From contig NC_134281.1 of assembly GCF_949628215.1 (NCBI RefSeq), positions 45,094,512 through 45,158,511 on the forward strand: DNA of 64,000 bases, given 5' to 3'. Positions 37,473 through 48,186 of the stretch are shown here, piece after piece (within the stretch, counting starts at the first letter, position 1; each line of letters opens with the position of its first letter). The notes below the pieces were generated by a model. That model was not told the origin of the DNA. It ran no database searches and was given only the letters and a program-made list of their open reading frames with translations. Position numbers and translations under genes: made by a program. This DNA comes from Phalacrocorax aristotelis. Taxonomy: Eukaryota > Chordata > Aves > Suliformes > Phalacrocoracidae.

Positions 37473-40435
37473 CTTTGGCTTCCAAGAATAGCACTGGCTT
37501 TGTATGATGCAGGGAACTGGATCCTTTCACAGAGGTCACCAGCTAGGGAGGGACCATAGTATTTTGTAGACTGATTTACCTCCAAGGTCAGCTTTGTCCC
37601 TGTGGTAGTCTTAGTTCTTCTGGTGATTGAGAAGTAACTAACTTTCCAACTCATAGGTAGCACACCTGCAGGAGTATCTTTCGTCTTGTAAATTCAGGAA
37701 ATGATGGCTGGCTGTCTTCCCTTTCTCTGGTAAATTCACCCCCACTGAGAGGTATTTTTAGCATATGTGGTTAAACCACAATGCGAAAGGAGTTGGCTAG
37801 ATTACTGAGATGATGGAGCTGTTGTAGCTCAGAGCTGGTGACTGCTGATATTACCTGCAGCTGGCTTGGATTCCTTTTTAAATCAAGGGAATCTTCCAAT
37901 CCAAGAGTATCTTGTATGTACTCAAATACAAATCATTCCCTTATTACAGTGAAAGACAGCAGCAAGACATGATCATTCCGAGAAGTTTCAGCGACCTGTA
38001 AATCCCCAGGTCAGTAGGTCAACTGTGATACTGTTCCAGCATCACGTCTACTGTTCCAGCAGTGAAACAGGGCTGTAGTATTTACTCTCTCTTAAGAGTT
38101 GGGTTTTGTGGGCTTTGCCTCATGTTGGCAGCCCATTGTATGTATGCTGGTCTCCTGAAAGCCTTGAAAATGTATGTTAGGTATTTCTGTGTGTATGGAT
38201 ATATGTAAAATGCTCAGGGGTTCACTTCTCCTTGAAGAGCTTTTTTGGAAGCCCTGTGAGCTAACTCTTTAAATTGTTTAGGAAACATGATCTGTCTGAT
38301 CTTGTGAAGCACAGCTGAAATTTGAAATATATTGTGGACATTGTGACTGAGTCTAGACTGTAATTTTTTTGTGTAAGATAGAGTTAGCCTCTTGATACCA
38401 GCGCCAGCTCTGCTTTTCTATGCTCTTGCAACTACTCAGGAGGGAAGGTGTACTACTTCTGATGAATAATTCCTTTGTTTGCCATGGACTCTGGGCAGTA
38501 ACTTTGGCCTTACTGGGAAAGATTCCCATTCTTTGATGCTTCGATTCTTCAGTGAACTCCATTCTGTTGAATATAATTTTTAATCAAGTTTTCCTTTTAA
38601 CTTGTAATGTAACAAGTCCCTAAATGTGTTACTATCCACCAAAGAGGTTTTCTTGGCAGGATTTCCAAACAAAAACAAAACAAAAAACCTCTATTCTGCC
38701 AAAATACTCTTAACGGATGAAGCAACAATTACTTGTGGCTTTGTGAAAATAGACTATATATTGTATATGTTGTGGAGCAAGAGACCACGATGTGTGTGCT
38801 GATGATTTGAGATATTGGGAAATTAAGTGATCCATCAATATTGATGCCTGGTGCCAAGTATTTAGTTCAATGCTCCGATTTGCTATGCAGTTGAAAGTGG
38901 GAGTAGGCTTTTCAGGAAAGAGGGTCTAGTGGTTAATGTGCTAAGCTGGGCCTTGGGAGGTCTGGCTTCAATTCCCAACTCTCTCCAGGCTTGCTGTACA
39001 ACTATGAACACATTACTTGAACTCTCTGTGCCTCGGTTCTCCCCTTTCCCTCCCTCACCCACTTTTTAAAATTCCTTTGGGAGGAACTGTCTTTAAGCCT
39101 TGTGTAAGTTTCCTAAAGAAAAGATACTGCATCTCATTAGGGGCCTGGAGATACTTTGACCGTAGAAATATTTCTAAGTGTTCTGGCAAATACAAAACTG
39201 GTATGTACGTATACATGTCAGGCAGGCTGAGTTATGTATGCAGTAACAGGAGAAAAATTAACAAGCAGAAATGGCAACCATTACAACTGCATGTATTTAT
39301 TTGGACATCTTGATTATGTAAATATTCAGAGCAGCTGCTCCCATCCCTGTCCTGGTCACTAGCAGTACTGTTCCACTTTTGCACAAGTTTGGATGAAGAT
39401 GTTCTTCATTAAGAACGAAATTCTCTTATCCTTTTCCTTCAGCAACCCTCCTGGATTGTTCATAAACCATTCTGAGGCATAACACAAGGAGAGGCAGCTA
39501 GAGACTGTGAACCTAGGGGAAAGCATTATTCTGAATATAGGTCCTGCAACCTGTCCTGGACTGACTTACTAAGTCTCTTTGCTTCCAGTCCATCACCTGT
39601 AAAACACAGGAAGTCACAGCTACCCTGGACTCTGTGCACATTCATTGATGTCTCTAGAGAACATTGAAGATGGTACTTGCCTTGAAGTCTGACTTGGTAT
39701 TAGCTGTTGTGTTTAGTGGAAGTTGGGGGCTTGAATAATAAAGGCCTCTGGTGTGTTAGTACTGAAGTGCATTTGCAGAAGTTACTTCAGTCGAGTTGCA
39801 CTAGCCTAAGGACAGCAAGCCAGGCCTAGGGTTCTTTGGCAAAGATTGAAACCTGGGAGGGAGCTCCCAGAGGCCCTGTCTGCTCTTCTGCTTGAAAGGT
39901 TTTGGTTTAGTGAGGGTAGGGAGTAGAGCTGTATTGGCCTGACAGAAAGAGGATGAATGCAAGTCACTGCCCTTCCTGTCATCTTATGTGCCTTTAAATG
40001 TAGTAAATGTTCTGTACTCCTGTAGTAGCTGTTTCTGAGATTAAGCCCTATAACATTTCCCAGTATGAGAGTACCACTTCATTGTCTAGGCTAATTTTGG
40101 CTACTGGAATAGATAAGGAAGCTGTTTCCTATGAGTATCTCATTCAACAATACAGCCTAATAAAGGCAAACCTCCTCTCTGAAGACAAGTGACACAACAG
40201 AAGGATTAGCTAACTTCATTCAAGCCAAGGATTAACTTTTGGAATCAAAGTATCATTTTGACATCATTAAAATGATGGCAATAAGTACTTTTGTGCAAGG
40301 CGGTATTTCACTCTCAGCCAGTGGGAAGGCAGGATTGAGTGTCATGCTTTGTTTTCTTTAGCAGAATGTTTTGTCATTGGACCTAGGCCTAAACAAGTCA
40401 GTGATAGGAGGGCTGTTAATCTACAAGTAGGTTAG
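37473..40435. other. Non-coding stretch between numt and LTR element
   Basis: No supportable gene. Open frames are short and unrecognised. It contains one MIR-type SINE (38915-39045, listed separately) and an A/C-rich simple stretch near 38670. The rest looks like unique intronic or intergenic sequence. Confidence 0.5.
38915..39045 (+). repeat. MIR-type SINE
   Basis: The order of words matches a MIR element: a tRNA-like head with TCTAGTGGTTAATGTGCTAA (A-box region), GGTCTGGCTTCAATTCCCAA (B-box region, compare GGTTCGAATCC), then the core CTGTACAACTATGAACACAT, TACTTGAACTCTCTGTGCCT and CGGTTCTCCCC. These are the usual '…TGTGACCTTGGGCAAGTTACTTAACCTCTCTGTGCCTCAG…' words in diverged form. The 3' LINE2-like tail is missing or eroded. 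Confidence 0.75.
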
Positions 40436-40440
40436 GCATG
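40436..40440 (+). repeat. Target-site duplication, left (GCATG)
   Basis: GCATG directly precedes the left LTR and is repeated at 43148-43152 directly after the right LTR. A 5-bp duplication marks one intact integration event. Confidence 0.85.
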
Positions 40441-41017
40441 TGTCGTGGTTTAGCCCCAGTCAGCAACCAAGCACCACGCAGCCGCTCGCTCACTCTCCCC
40501 TGGTGGGACGGGGGAGAGAATCGGAAGAGTAAAAGTGAGGCAACTCATGGTTTGAGATAAAGGCAGTTTAACAGGTAAAGCAAAAGCTGCGCATGGAAGC
40601 AGAGCAAAACAAGGAATTCATTCACTACTTCCCATGGGCAGGCAGGCGCTCAGCCGTCTCCAGGAAAGCAGGGCTCCATCACGCGTAACAGTTACTTGGG
40701 AAGACAACCGCCATCACTCCAAAAATCCCCCCTTCCTTCTTCTTCCCCCAGCTTTATATACTGAGCATGACGTCATATGGTATGGAATATCCCTTTGGCC
40801 AGTTGGGGTCAGCTGTCCTGGCTGTGTCCCCTCCCAGCTTCTTGTGCACCCGGCAGAGCACGGGGAGCTGAAAAAGTCCTTGACCAGTGTAAGCGCTACT
40901 TAGCAACAACTAAAACATCTCCACATTATCACCGCTGTTTCCAGCAAAACTCCAAAACACAGCCCCATACTAGCTACGATGAAGAAACTGAACTCCATCC
41001 CAGCTGAAATCAGGACA
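40441..41017 (-). repeat. 3' LTR of the element (left copy)
   Basis: 577 bp, with TG…CA termini (TGTCGTGG … CAGGACA on the plus strand). It is aligned to the other LTR without gaps, with 10 substitutions, four of them clustered in 40494-40502. On the minus strand it carries a TATATAAA box (plus-strand 40753-40760) preceded by an intact CRE-like TGACGTCA (40768-40775). This is the downstream LTR in the element's own orientation, so its promoter would fire out of the element toward lower coordinates. Confidence 0.92.
40753..40775 (-). promoter_or_regulatory. LTR promoter: TATA box plus CRE
   Basis: On the minus strand TGACGTCA (40775-40768) lies 7 bases upstream of TATATAAA (40760-40753). TGACGTCA is the full CREB/ATF palindrome. 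This is the expected U3 promoter layout for an LTR. Activity in the host is unknown. Confidence 0.6.
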
Positions 41018-41035
41018 GTATCCACCCCTTATTCC
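41018..41035 (-). other. Polypurine tract of the LTR element
   Basis: On the minus strand GGAATAAGGGGTGGATAC directly precedes the 3' LTR. It is purine-rich, as needed for plus-strand priming, and adjoins the LTR in the place expected. This independently supports minus-strand orientation. Confidence 0.7.
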
Positions 41036-41298
41036 ATACCATTTACATCATGCTCAGGTTCTACACTATCCAATACAACCTCATTAACCTCCCCACCCCC
41101 CTTCCCATCCTTTGCTAAAATACATGGATATCATTTAGTCCACAGCTTTGGTCTCCATCTGTTCTTGTGGTCATGCAGGACAGGAGAGGTGGTGTGTTGC
41201 ATGGAGTTACTGGGCACCAAAGCCAGCTCAGGTCGGGTCACTGCTGCACTTGCACTGCTTCTTGAAAGACTTGTCCTCCGTTGGTTCGGGTGGTTCCT

Positions 41299-41607
41299 GC
41301 TGTAGTAATTCCTGTTAACATGCAACTCAAATCACAGGTTACAACAATTTAAAGGTATATCCATCACAATCTCCACCCCTGGTCCCTTTGGGCCAGGTTA
41401 TAGGTTTTAACATTGCAATGAACTCGTCCCCTTGCTCCCAGCCTGGCTAGCAACAAGGGGTCTCTGCTATAGTAATTTCCATAATATGTAACTCAAATCC
41501 TGGGACAGAACAATTTAAAGGTATTTCCATTACAATCTCCACCCCTGGTCCATTTGGATCAGACCATCAGGTTTAACATTGTAATGACCTCCTCCCCTTG
41601 CCCCAGC
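41299..41607 (-). repeat. Two direct repeats of about 143 bp in the LTR element
   Basis: Unit A (41299-41442) and unit B (41466-41607) share the same order of words on the plus strand: GCT(G/A)TAGTAATT, AACTCAAATC, ACAATTTAAAGGTAT, ATCTCCACCCCTGGTCC, GGTTTTAACATTG/GGTTTAACATTG and CCTTGC(T)CCCAGC. They are separated by about 23 bp. Both are non-coding. Their function is unknown; a packaging or RNA-structure role would be a guess. Confidence 0.75.
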
Positions 41608-41644
41608 TCTGGTTTGGACTTATCCACAGACTGTAGGCCTTTAG

Positions 41645-42240
41645 GGTTGTGCCTGCTCCAAGTGGAGCCTTACCCAGGAGCCACAGTGGTATACCAGCTG
41701 CAGCATAGACTTATCCAGAGCCACAGTTGCTTTGAGGTGCGCCTGTTCCAGCGTGGCCTTCTGCATGGGCCTCAATGCTTTCAGAGCTATACCTGCTCCA
41801 GCATGGCCTTACCCACAGCTGCAGTCCCTCCAGAAGTAAACCTGCTCCAACACGGCCTTGCCCATGGCTGCAGTCCCTCCAGAAGTAAGCCTGCTCTCTT
41901 GTGGGCTTATCCATGGCCATGCACTTTGAAATGCTCCGGCATGACCTCATGCCCAGCCACTGATGCTTCAAGATGTACCTGCTGCAGCACAGACTTATCT
42001 ACAGCCACAGACACTTTGAGGTGTACCTTCTCCAAGATGGGTATATCCTTCAGCCACAATTGCCTCAGAGGTATACCTGCTGCGGCACAGACATAACCAA
42101 GGCCACGGATGCTTCGAGATACACCTGCTCTGGCATGGGCTTATACACAGCCACAGATGCTTTGGGGCGTCCTGCTCCCATATGGACTCATCCACAGGTC
42201 ACAGTCCCTTTGACTCGAGTTCACACTGGAGTTCCAGCTG
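41645..42240 (-). repeat. Degenerate minisatellite, ~49-bp unit, about 12 copies
   Basis: On the plus strand an ACCTGCTCCAGCA-type word recurs at about 41651, 41693, 41741, 41791, 41840, 41889, 41930, 41977, 42025, 42075, 42123 and 42170. Each is followed by a GGCCTTACCCACAGC- or AGACTTATCCACAGCCACAG-like stretch. Spacing is mostly 47-50 bp, with two shorter steps of about 41-42. The short open frames that run through it merely reflect the repeat and encode no known domain. This fills the space where gag and pol would be. Confidence 0.8.
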
Positions 42241-42544
42241 TCCAGTGCAGCAGCACAGAAACAGCAGCTGGGCCCTGGCATCTGCCAGCCCAGGCGCATC
42301 GCCATGGCTGTTATCAGAACATTCCCAGGCCCGGCAGGGTAAGGCGATAAGCAGTACAGCAGTACAGCAAGCAACGAAAGCAAAAAGCACCCCTAAAGAG
42401 CACTAGATTTTAAGGCATACAGTAAGTCAGGCAAGCCCCATAGCAAGCACAGAAGCCTGCCAATTAATAGCTAAACAGCAATAACCGCTATGAATTCCAT
42501 CTAGCACATTCCAGTCAAACCTGTCGATATCTCAAACCTTTCGT

Positions 42545-42562
42545 GCCCCATGTTGGGCGCCA
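42545..42562 (-). other. Primer binding site, tRNA-Lys type
   Basis: On the minus strand TGGCGCCCAACATGGGGC matches the complement of the 3' end of tRNA-Lys(CUU) at 17 of 18 positions. The one mismatch is a CG-to-CA change typical of decay at a methylated CpG. It lies 8 bases inside the 5' LTR border, where reverse transcription would start. Confidence 0.9.
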
Positions 42563-42570
42563 AAATGGAC

Positions 42571-43147
42571 TGTCGTGGTTTAGCCCCAGTCAGCAACCAA
42601 GCACCACGCAGCCGCTCGCTCACACCCCCCCAGTGGGACGGGGGAGAGAATCGGAAGAGTAAAAGTGAGGCAACTCATGGTTTGAGATAAAGGCAGTTTA
42701 ACAGGTAAAGCAAAAGCTGCGCGTGGAAGCAGAGCAAAACAAGGAATTCATTCACTACTTCCCATGGGCAGGCAGGTGCTCAGCCGTCTCCAGGAAAGCA
42801 GGGCTCCATCACGCGTAACAGTTACTTGGGAAGACAACCGCCATCACTCCAAATATCCCCCCTTCCTTCTTCTTCCCCCAGCTTTATATACTGAGCATGA
42901 TGTCATATGGTATGGAATATCCCTTTGGCCAGTTGGGGTCAGCTGTCCTGGCTGTGTCCCCTCCCAGCTTCTTGTGCACCCGGCAGAGCACGGGGAGCTG
43001 AAAAAGTCCTTGACCAGTGTAAGTGCTACTTAGCAACAACTAAAACATCTCCACATTATCACCGCTGTTTCCAGCAAAACTCCAAAACACAGCCCCATAC
43101 TAGCTACGATGAAGAAACTGAACTCCATCCCAGCTGAAACCAGGACA
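42571..43147 (-). repeat. 5' LTR of the element (right copy)
   Basis: 577 bp, ends TGTCGTGG … CAGGACA on the plus strand. The TATA box (42883-42890, plus-strand TTTATATA) is kept, but the CRE-like site is TGATGTCA on the plus strand instead of TGACGTCA, another CpG decay. As the upstream LTR in the element's own orientation, it would drive the element's transcript. Confidence 0.92.
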
Positions 43148-43152
43148 GCATG
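43148..43152 (+). repeat. Target-site duplication, right (GCATG)
   Basis: Exact copy of the 5 bases preceding the left LTR. Confidence 0.85.
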
Positions 43153-46100
43153 CATTGCTGGACATACGCATACTGTATGCCACGCAATTGCGGAAGAGTT
43201 TGACAGTTGCTCTAGATATAGTTTTCACAGAAAGATTTGGCTGATGGGGTGTAGACCAAATTAGATGTGCTTGGAAGACAGCCATTTAAAATCACACCGG
43301 CAGACACCTGTGGAGCTAAGGAGATTAGACTGCCTATGGTTACTTCCACTACAGAAGAGAGAGTTTTGTTTTGTTTTCAACAATGGGTAATAAGATCTCT
43401 TGTTGTGACTCCTGTTTCTGGAGATCTGAGTGAGTAGCACAACAGTGACCATTCATGAAGATCATATGAAAGTATTTAAAACAATAACCTGAGAATCTTA
43501 AACTAGACCTGCTGTGTAAACAAATTATGCAGTGCTGGAGTGAGTTTTATTGACCTACCACAAGGAGGACCTTTTTGATCTACTGGTGGACTTTTGCTGT
43601 AGATTATCAGCTCAGTCCTTGTCTCTGAAGCGTAAAGAAATTTCCTGGTTAGACCCACTAAATATTTGTTGTCCCTCCTACCTCTTTTGGTAGAATTTTG
43701 GCCCACGGAAGGCACAGTAATATCACAAAGAAGGAAAGACATGGAAAGCAGTATTTTGTTGAACTTTTACTTCTTGATAATTACAGGAATTCCTAGCTAA
43801 CTATCATCTCTGTGTTTTCTTCAGATGTGCAAGAAAGTAGGAATGAGAACAAGAAGGAATGAGACTTTAAGCTGTCCTAGGACTTCTTTCTAAAGGTGGA
43901 GTCTGCTGGGATTATGGAAGTCCTACTTTGCTAGGATATTGTATCAGCAGCCACAGTAGTGCATGTGATCGGCTACCTGTATTTAAAAATAATAACTTGC
44001 AAATAAATACTTTAAACTATTGCAGGTGTACAGGAGATTTAAGGGTGGGAATAGAAGAAGTAGATGTTTTTTTGCAAAGTAGACGTTTGCAAGATCTTTT
44101 TTCAGATGGAAACTCAGAATCTGCTTTTTATGTATGTGTACTTTTTTGCCAACAAGATGTCTGTAAGATTTTAGAATAGAGTCAATTTACTTTTTTTTTT
44201 TAATCTCAGTGGGAGTTATCTTGATTTCCAGCCAATAGGATTGGTCTGGCCCACAGACTCTTCCTGGTGGACGAGAGTGCTACTGTTTGCTTATAGCTGC
44301 TGAAAGAATGGTGGAATTGGAAAAAATACTTAGTGGTAGAACTTTCATCTGCTTGTTTGACACTTAATGAATGCCTCATGACTAGCCATCCAAAAGAGTG
44401 ATATTTGAAAATCTATCCCAAACACTGCATGAAGTTTTCACAGTTAAGGCAAAAGCATTGTCTCATTGAGGACTGAATCTTTATACCTTGAAGGCCAAGT
44501 ATGAGGGCAGGACTGTAGCCAGTTTGCTCCTGTAAATACCCTAACTAGAGTTCTACATCCCCAAGTATTGAATTTTCATCTACATCTAACACACAGACAG
44601 GTGCGTGAATATAGTGTCACATTTTGTGCATGTCCCCCAGTTTTGTCCATTGAAAGCCCGGCTTTGAATCTGACCTCGTATGAGAGAGGCTCAGACTGAA
44701 GCTTTTTGAACTGAAGATGCTTTTTAGCAGAGGACTGGTCCACCTCTCCGAAAAGCCCTAGAGTGCTGGATATTACAGATGGGTCAGGTGTCACAAACCA
44801 GATGATATGAAATTTTTCCATTGTGCTGTAGTTCTGTAAAGCCAGCAGTATCTGCATGATTATGCTCAGTACAGACGTTTTTGGGTGGTTCAAAGCACCT
44901 GATCTGTACCTTGGGTAATGCCTGATTTAAACACATTCCAATCTGCAGGTTATGGCACCAACTCAGTCTGTAGCTAGGGGTGTATAGACTGGGTTTTTGG
45001 CAGGAACTGTCTAACTTTTGTCTGCAGTATATAGTAAGTCTTTATAGTGTTTAAGACGCATAAATCTTATCTCCCCCTAAACTGTCTGTAGTTCATTTCC
45101 TTTGGGGTTGGGGGAAGGGGGAAGTCCAGGTAGGTGGAAGGACAATTTGAAGAAGACAGAGATCCTGTGAAATCATTTGGGCATGAAATGTTGGATTTAA
45201 ACAATGAAGTAGCTTCCTTTCCTGTTCTATTTATCAATTTAATTGCTTAAAGCATATTTCTTAGAAATAGTCAAAATACAGACTCAGACATATTTATATT
45301 TTATGCATCCCTGCTGTTAGGTTTTCTTGGATGTAAAATGGATCGGCAAAACCCATGGAGATGTTTATACAGAAAACATAATATAATGAAAGTCTTACTG
45401 TGAATTTTGTGTTGATAGCATTTATAATAAATCAGGAGAGTCAATTACTTTACTCTGTTATATGCACAGTAACTACTGTCACATTTCATGAAAACATTAC
45501 TTATCAACTCACTGTAAAGACGCCAACTATCTCTGGATCAAACTATGCTGAACTATGAAGTCAGACTACTTATAAGGAAGGAAGACTTGCAAATCATAAG
45601 AATATATATGCTGTTGATAAAGCCGAAGGTTTCTGACAAACTATTTTACAAGGATTTTTCCTTTTTGTTATTTTCTGTACTGAAATGGAGGAGGAAACAC
45701 AAATCAGCTCTTTAAGTTGTGAATGTTGAAGTAGTTCCTGGGGGATGCAGAGGGATCAAGCATTATATATCTTAAGTATTTACTATTTGGCAAACGGAGT
45801 CAAGGCATCGGTCTGGCAGGATGTCCTACAGGGAGACAAATACTGGGTAGGTAGCGGACGCTTTTATTTCTGAACGTCTGGCCTTTTCTCAAGGTTTCCT
45901 GTACTGGCAGGCTGAGCAGGGAATGGGGGACTCAAGACCAGGATTTTTAAACAAAAATACCATAAAAGACATGCTGATCTCAGCTTTGAGTATTCATTGT
46001 GTCTCTGAAAATAGTAGTATGTGGCCTAGAGACCAAGTTGAGCATCTCAGTGCAAAATATAGGCTGTTAATAACTGGAGCTTTTATACGAATTGAGGAAA

Positions 46101-47756
46101 AGTCCCTTTCACAGTATCCATGAACTTTAAATGCTTTAGCTCTAGAACCAGCATAGGCACAAGTTATTTGAAGTTCTGGGGCCTTTAATCCTTTCAGAAA
46201 AAGGGTTATAATTATAACCTAAGGAAATGCTGAATTTGGAAGGGAAAACTACCTGTCTCTGTAAGGGGTGGACTAGTCCTTTATAGCTCAAGATACTAGT
46301 TTGAGAGCCTGTTAACCTAGTGAGGACACTTTTCCTGTCCCACTTATCCAGGGAATAAATAGGGGAGGGTGAAGAAAACACTTGAAGCCATTGTTGGAAG
46401 AAGGGAAGGCATAAGGAACCTAGGCCCTCCTCCTGTAACGTCCTGGGATGAGGCAAGGCTCCCATCACACCCCTGATAGATGTTCACAGGAAAGGCAGCT
46501 TTTTCTCTAAACAAGTAGATGTCTGGGCCAGGTGATTGAGTGTATGAGGCTTCTGGAAGAAGAGGAGCCTTGTCTTACAGATACATGCTTGGAATAGGTT
46601 ATTTCTGAAAACTGAAGGAAAAGATGAAGCAACTGCTTATAGGGCTACCTGAGCCTATGAGGAGGCACATCCAGCATTGCTTTGTGAGAAGAGGACAGAA
46701 GGCTGCCTTTAAAAGGTGAATGAAAGAAGTTACATGCAGGCCCCCAAAAGTTCTGAAGTTCTAGTCACCCATATTTGCCCTCCGTTTCTTGATATGGGTT
46801 CTTCCAAAACATCTGTAAGCAAAAAGTCATCAGTTCTGTTCTAATTTTTAAAACCATACAACACTGGAGAAATAACTGGATTGAAGCTCTAGTTTTAATA
46901 TGATAGGGTGTTGAAACTGCACCTGCTTGTAGCACTGATGGCTGGTAATATAAAAATTGTCTTTATCAACTCTGCTGTTTTGGAAGCCAGCCTTGGCTGA
47001 GCCAGCTAAGATACTTCTGAACTGACTACAAGGGCCTTTCTGTGAGCTTACAGTTGGCTTGCCACAGAAGAGGCTGAGTAATCAGGCAATTAGAGCTGAA
47101 ATCAGAATCGGCCACTTGAAGCCTGTTTTGTTTTTGCATTTCTGTTATGTTTGGAGTTGTTATGTGAGTTTAAAGATCTTGAATCATTTTCTAAGCCTGT
47201 GCATTCAAATTGATTGAATACTGGATGCTATAAAAACAATTACTTCAGCACAAGATACACTTACACAACTCCCTTCTAATTTTTGGTAACCGCATTCAGG
47301 CACTCCAGTAATCTTTGGTGAAAAGCCATTGGATACAAACAAGTTGTAACTTTTATCCTAACTGGATGACTGAAGGAAATTAATATCTTTGTGTAAGAAA
47401 GTGGCCTTCTCTATTAACATACCCATCCCTTGCAGGGCTGTGAAAAGATTGGTTGTTTACTGTGTCTAGGATTCTCTTACTTAATTCGGTACCAAAGAGG
47501 ATATTAGTCTTTCCATTGGAGCTGTTGTGCTATTAATTCAGAATCTTTCACTGTACCCTTTACATACTCCTAAGTTTCACACGTGCAAAGCAGTTTTCAG
47601 ACTGTGAAGATATTCCTCTTGCTAGGTAGAGGACACAGATGCTAGGTGATGTATGCAACATATCCTCATTGATATCCTTCATCCCTTTTGGGTATTTTAA
47701 AAAAAAAAAAAAGAAAACATTTTCAGAAATGTCTGTATAGATAAAGGAAAATTCTA
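43153..47756. other. Non-coding stretch, nothing recognised
   Basis: No gene, RNA gene or transposon recognised. The longest open frames (for example 44576-44893 and 46142-46468, both minus) have no domain or exon signals. A run of 14 A near 47699-47712 is the only notable simple sequence and lies about 45 bases from the hAT fragment. Confidence 0.5.
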
Positions 47757-48186
47757 AGTAGTGAGTATTAATGGCTTGTAGTTCTTCCTTTTGTAGTCAG
47801 GCTGATGCAAAGCTTGCCATTTTAATAGCACGGTTGTAGCATTATCCATACCAGTTGATGTCCCTTAGATCTGCACACAACATTCTAATTATTGATGTTA
47901 TTTCACCACAAATATAGAATAGATTGCAGAATCTGGTGAACTCTGTATTAATGTTCATGTTGTCATCCACATGCTGCAGACATAAAACCGCTAGCTGTCT
48001 TTTGGAGAAATCCATTGTTTCATCATTCATAATTGTACAGCGCTTTCCAGAAATTTTCTCAGAAGCATCCCTCATGAGTTTTAGAGCCATAATTTCCATT
48101 ATCTCATGTTGAGTAACTGGATTTGTGAATTTGTCTTGAGTCATTTTCAGCTACTTTGAAATATGAGGATCAGATTCCATTTGCAA
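47757..48186 (-). pseudogene. hAT-type transposase fragment (DUF4371-like), broken
   Basis: The minus strand from 48186 down reads LQMESDPHISK, stop, LKMTQDKFTNPVTQHEIMEI, then an open 100-codon stretch (48144-47845). That stretch carries MALKLMRDASEKI, TIMNDETMDFSKRQLAVLCL and HVDDNMNINTEFTRF; it is followed by INWYG, stop, CYNRAIKMASFASA, stop, LQKEELQAINTH. This is the order of conserved blocks in the DUF4371 part of hAT-superfamily transposases and their host relatives (ZMYM1- and THAP12-like). The landmarks are a (T/S)P..Q.EI.EIMAL block, the DET.D.S hallmark containing a catalytic-type Asp, the W/HVDD block, a QCYDGA-like block (here CYNRAIKMA) and a KEE..A..TH block. Three in-frame stops and loss of both ends show a dead fragment. 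No terminal inverted repeats were found. Its 3' end fades near 47757. Confidence 0.75.

Larger units (their letters stand above)
40441..43147 (-). mobile_element. Non-autonomous endogenous LTR element, complete
   Basis: Two 577-bp LTRs bound a 1553-bp interior and the whole is flanked by GCATG duplications. Orientation is minus: a lysine-tRNA primer site follows the right-hand LTR and a purine tract precedes the left-hand one when read on the minus strand. The LTRs begin TGTCCTGGTTTCAGC and end AACCACGACA on the minus strand, a pattern I associate with abundant avian ERV LTRs. The interior shows no gag, protease, polymerase or envelope similarity; it is made mostly of tandem repeats. It must have been mobilised by proteins of a relative. 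Lysine priming suggests a class II (ERVK-like) helper, while a 5-bp duplication is more usual for class III (ERVL-like). The family is therefore left open. The 10 LTR differences (1.7%) indicate a fairly young insertion. Confidence 0.9.

Noticed and set aside
39555-39635. Possible MIR 3' half around CACCTGTAAAACACAGGAAG
   Set aside because: Only two short words match; cannot be told from chance.
41554-42406. Overlapping 60-180-codon frames on both strands
   Set aside because: They run through the ~49-bp tandem repeats of the LTR element and encode only repeat-derived, cysteine-rich text without any retroviral domain.
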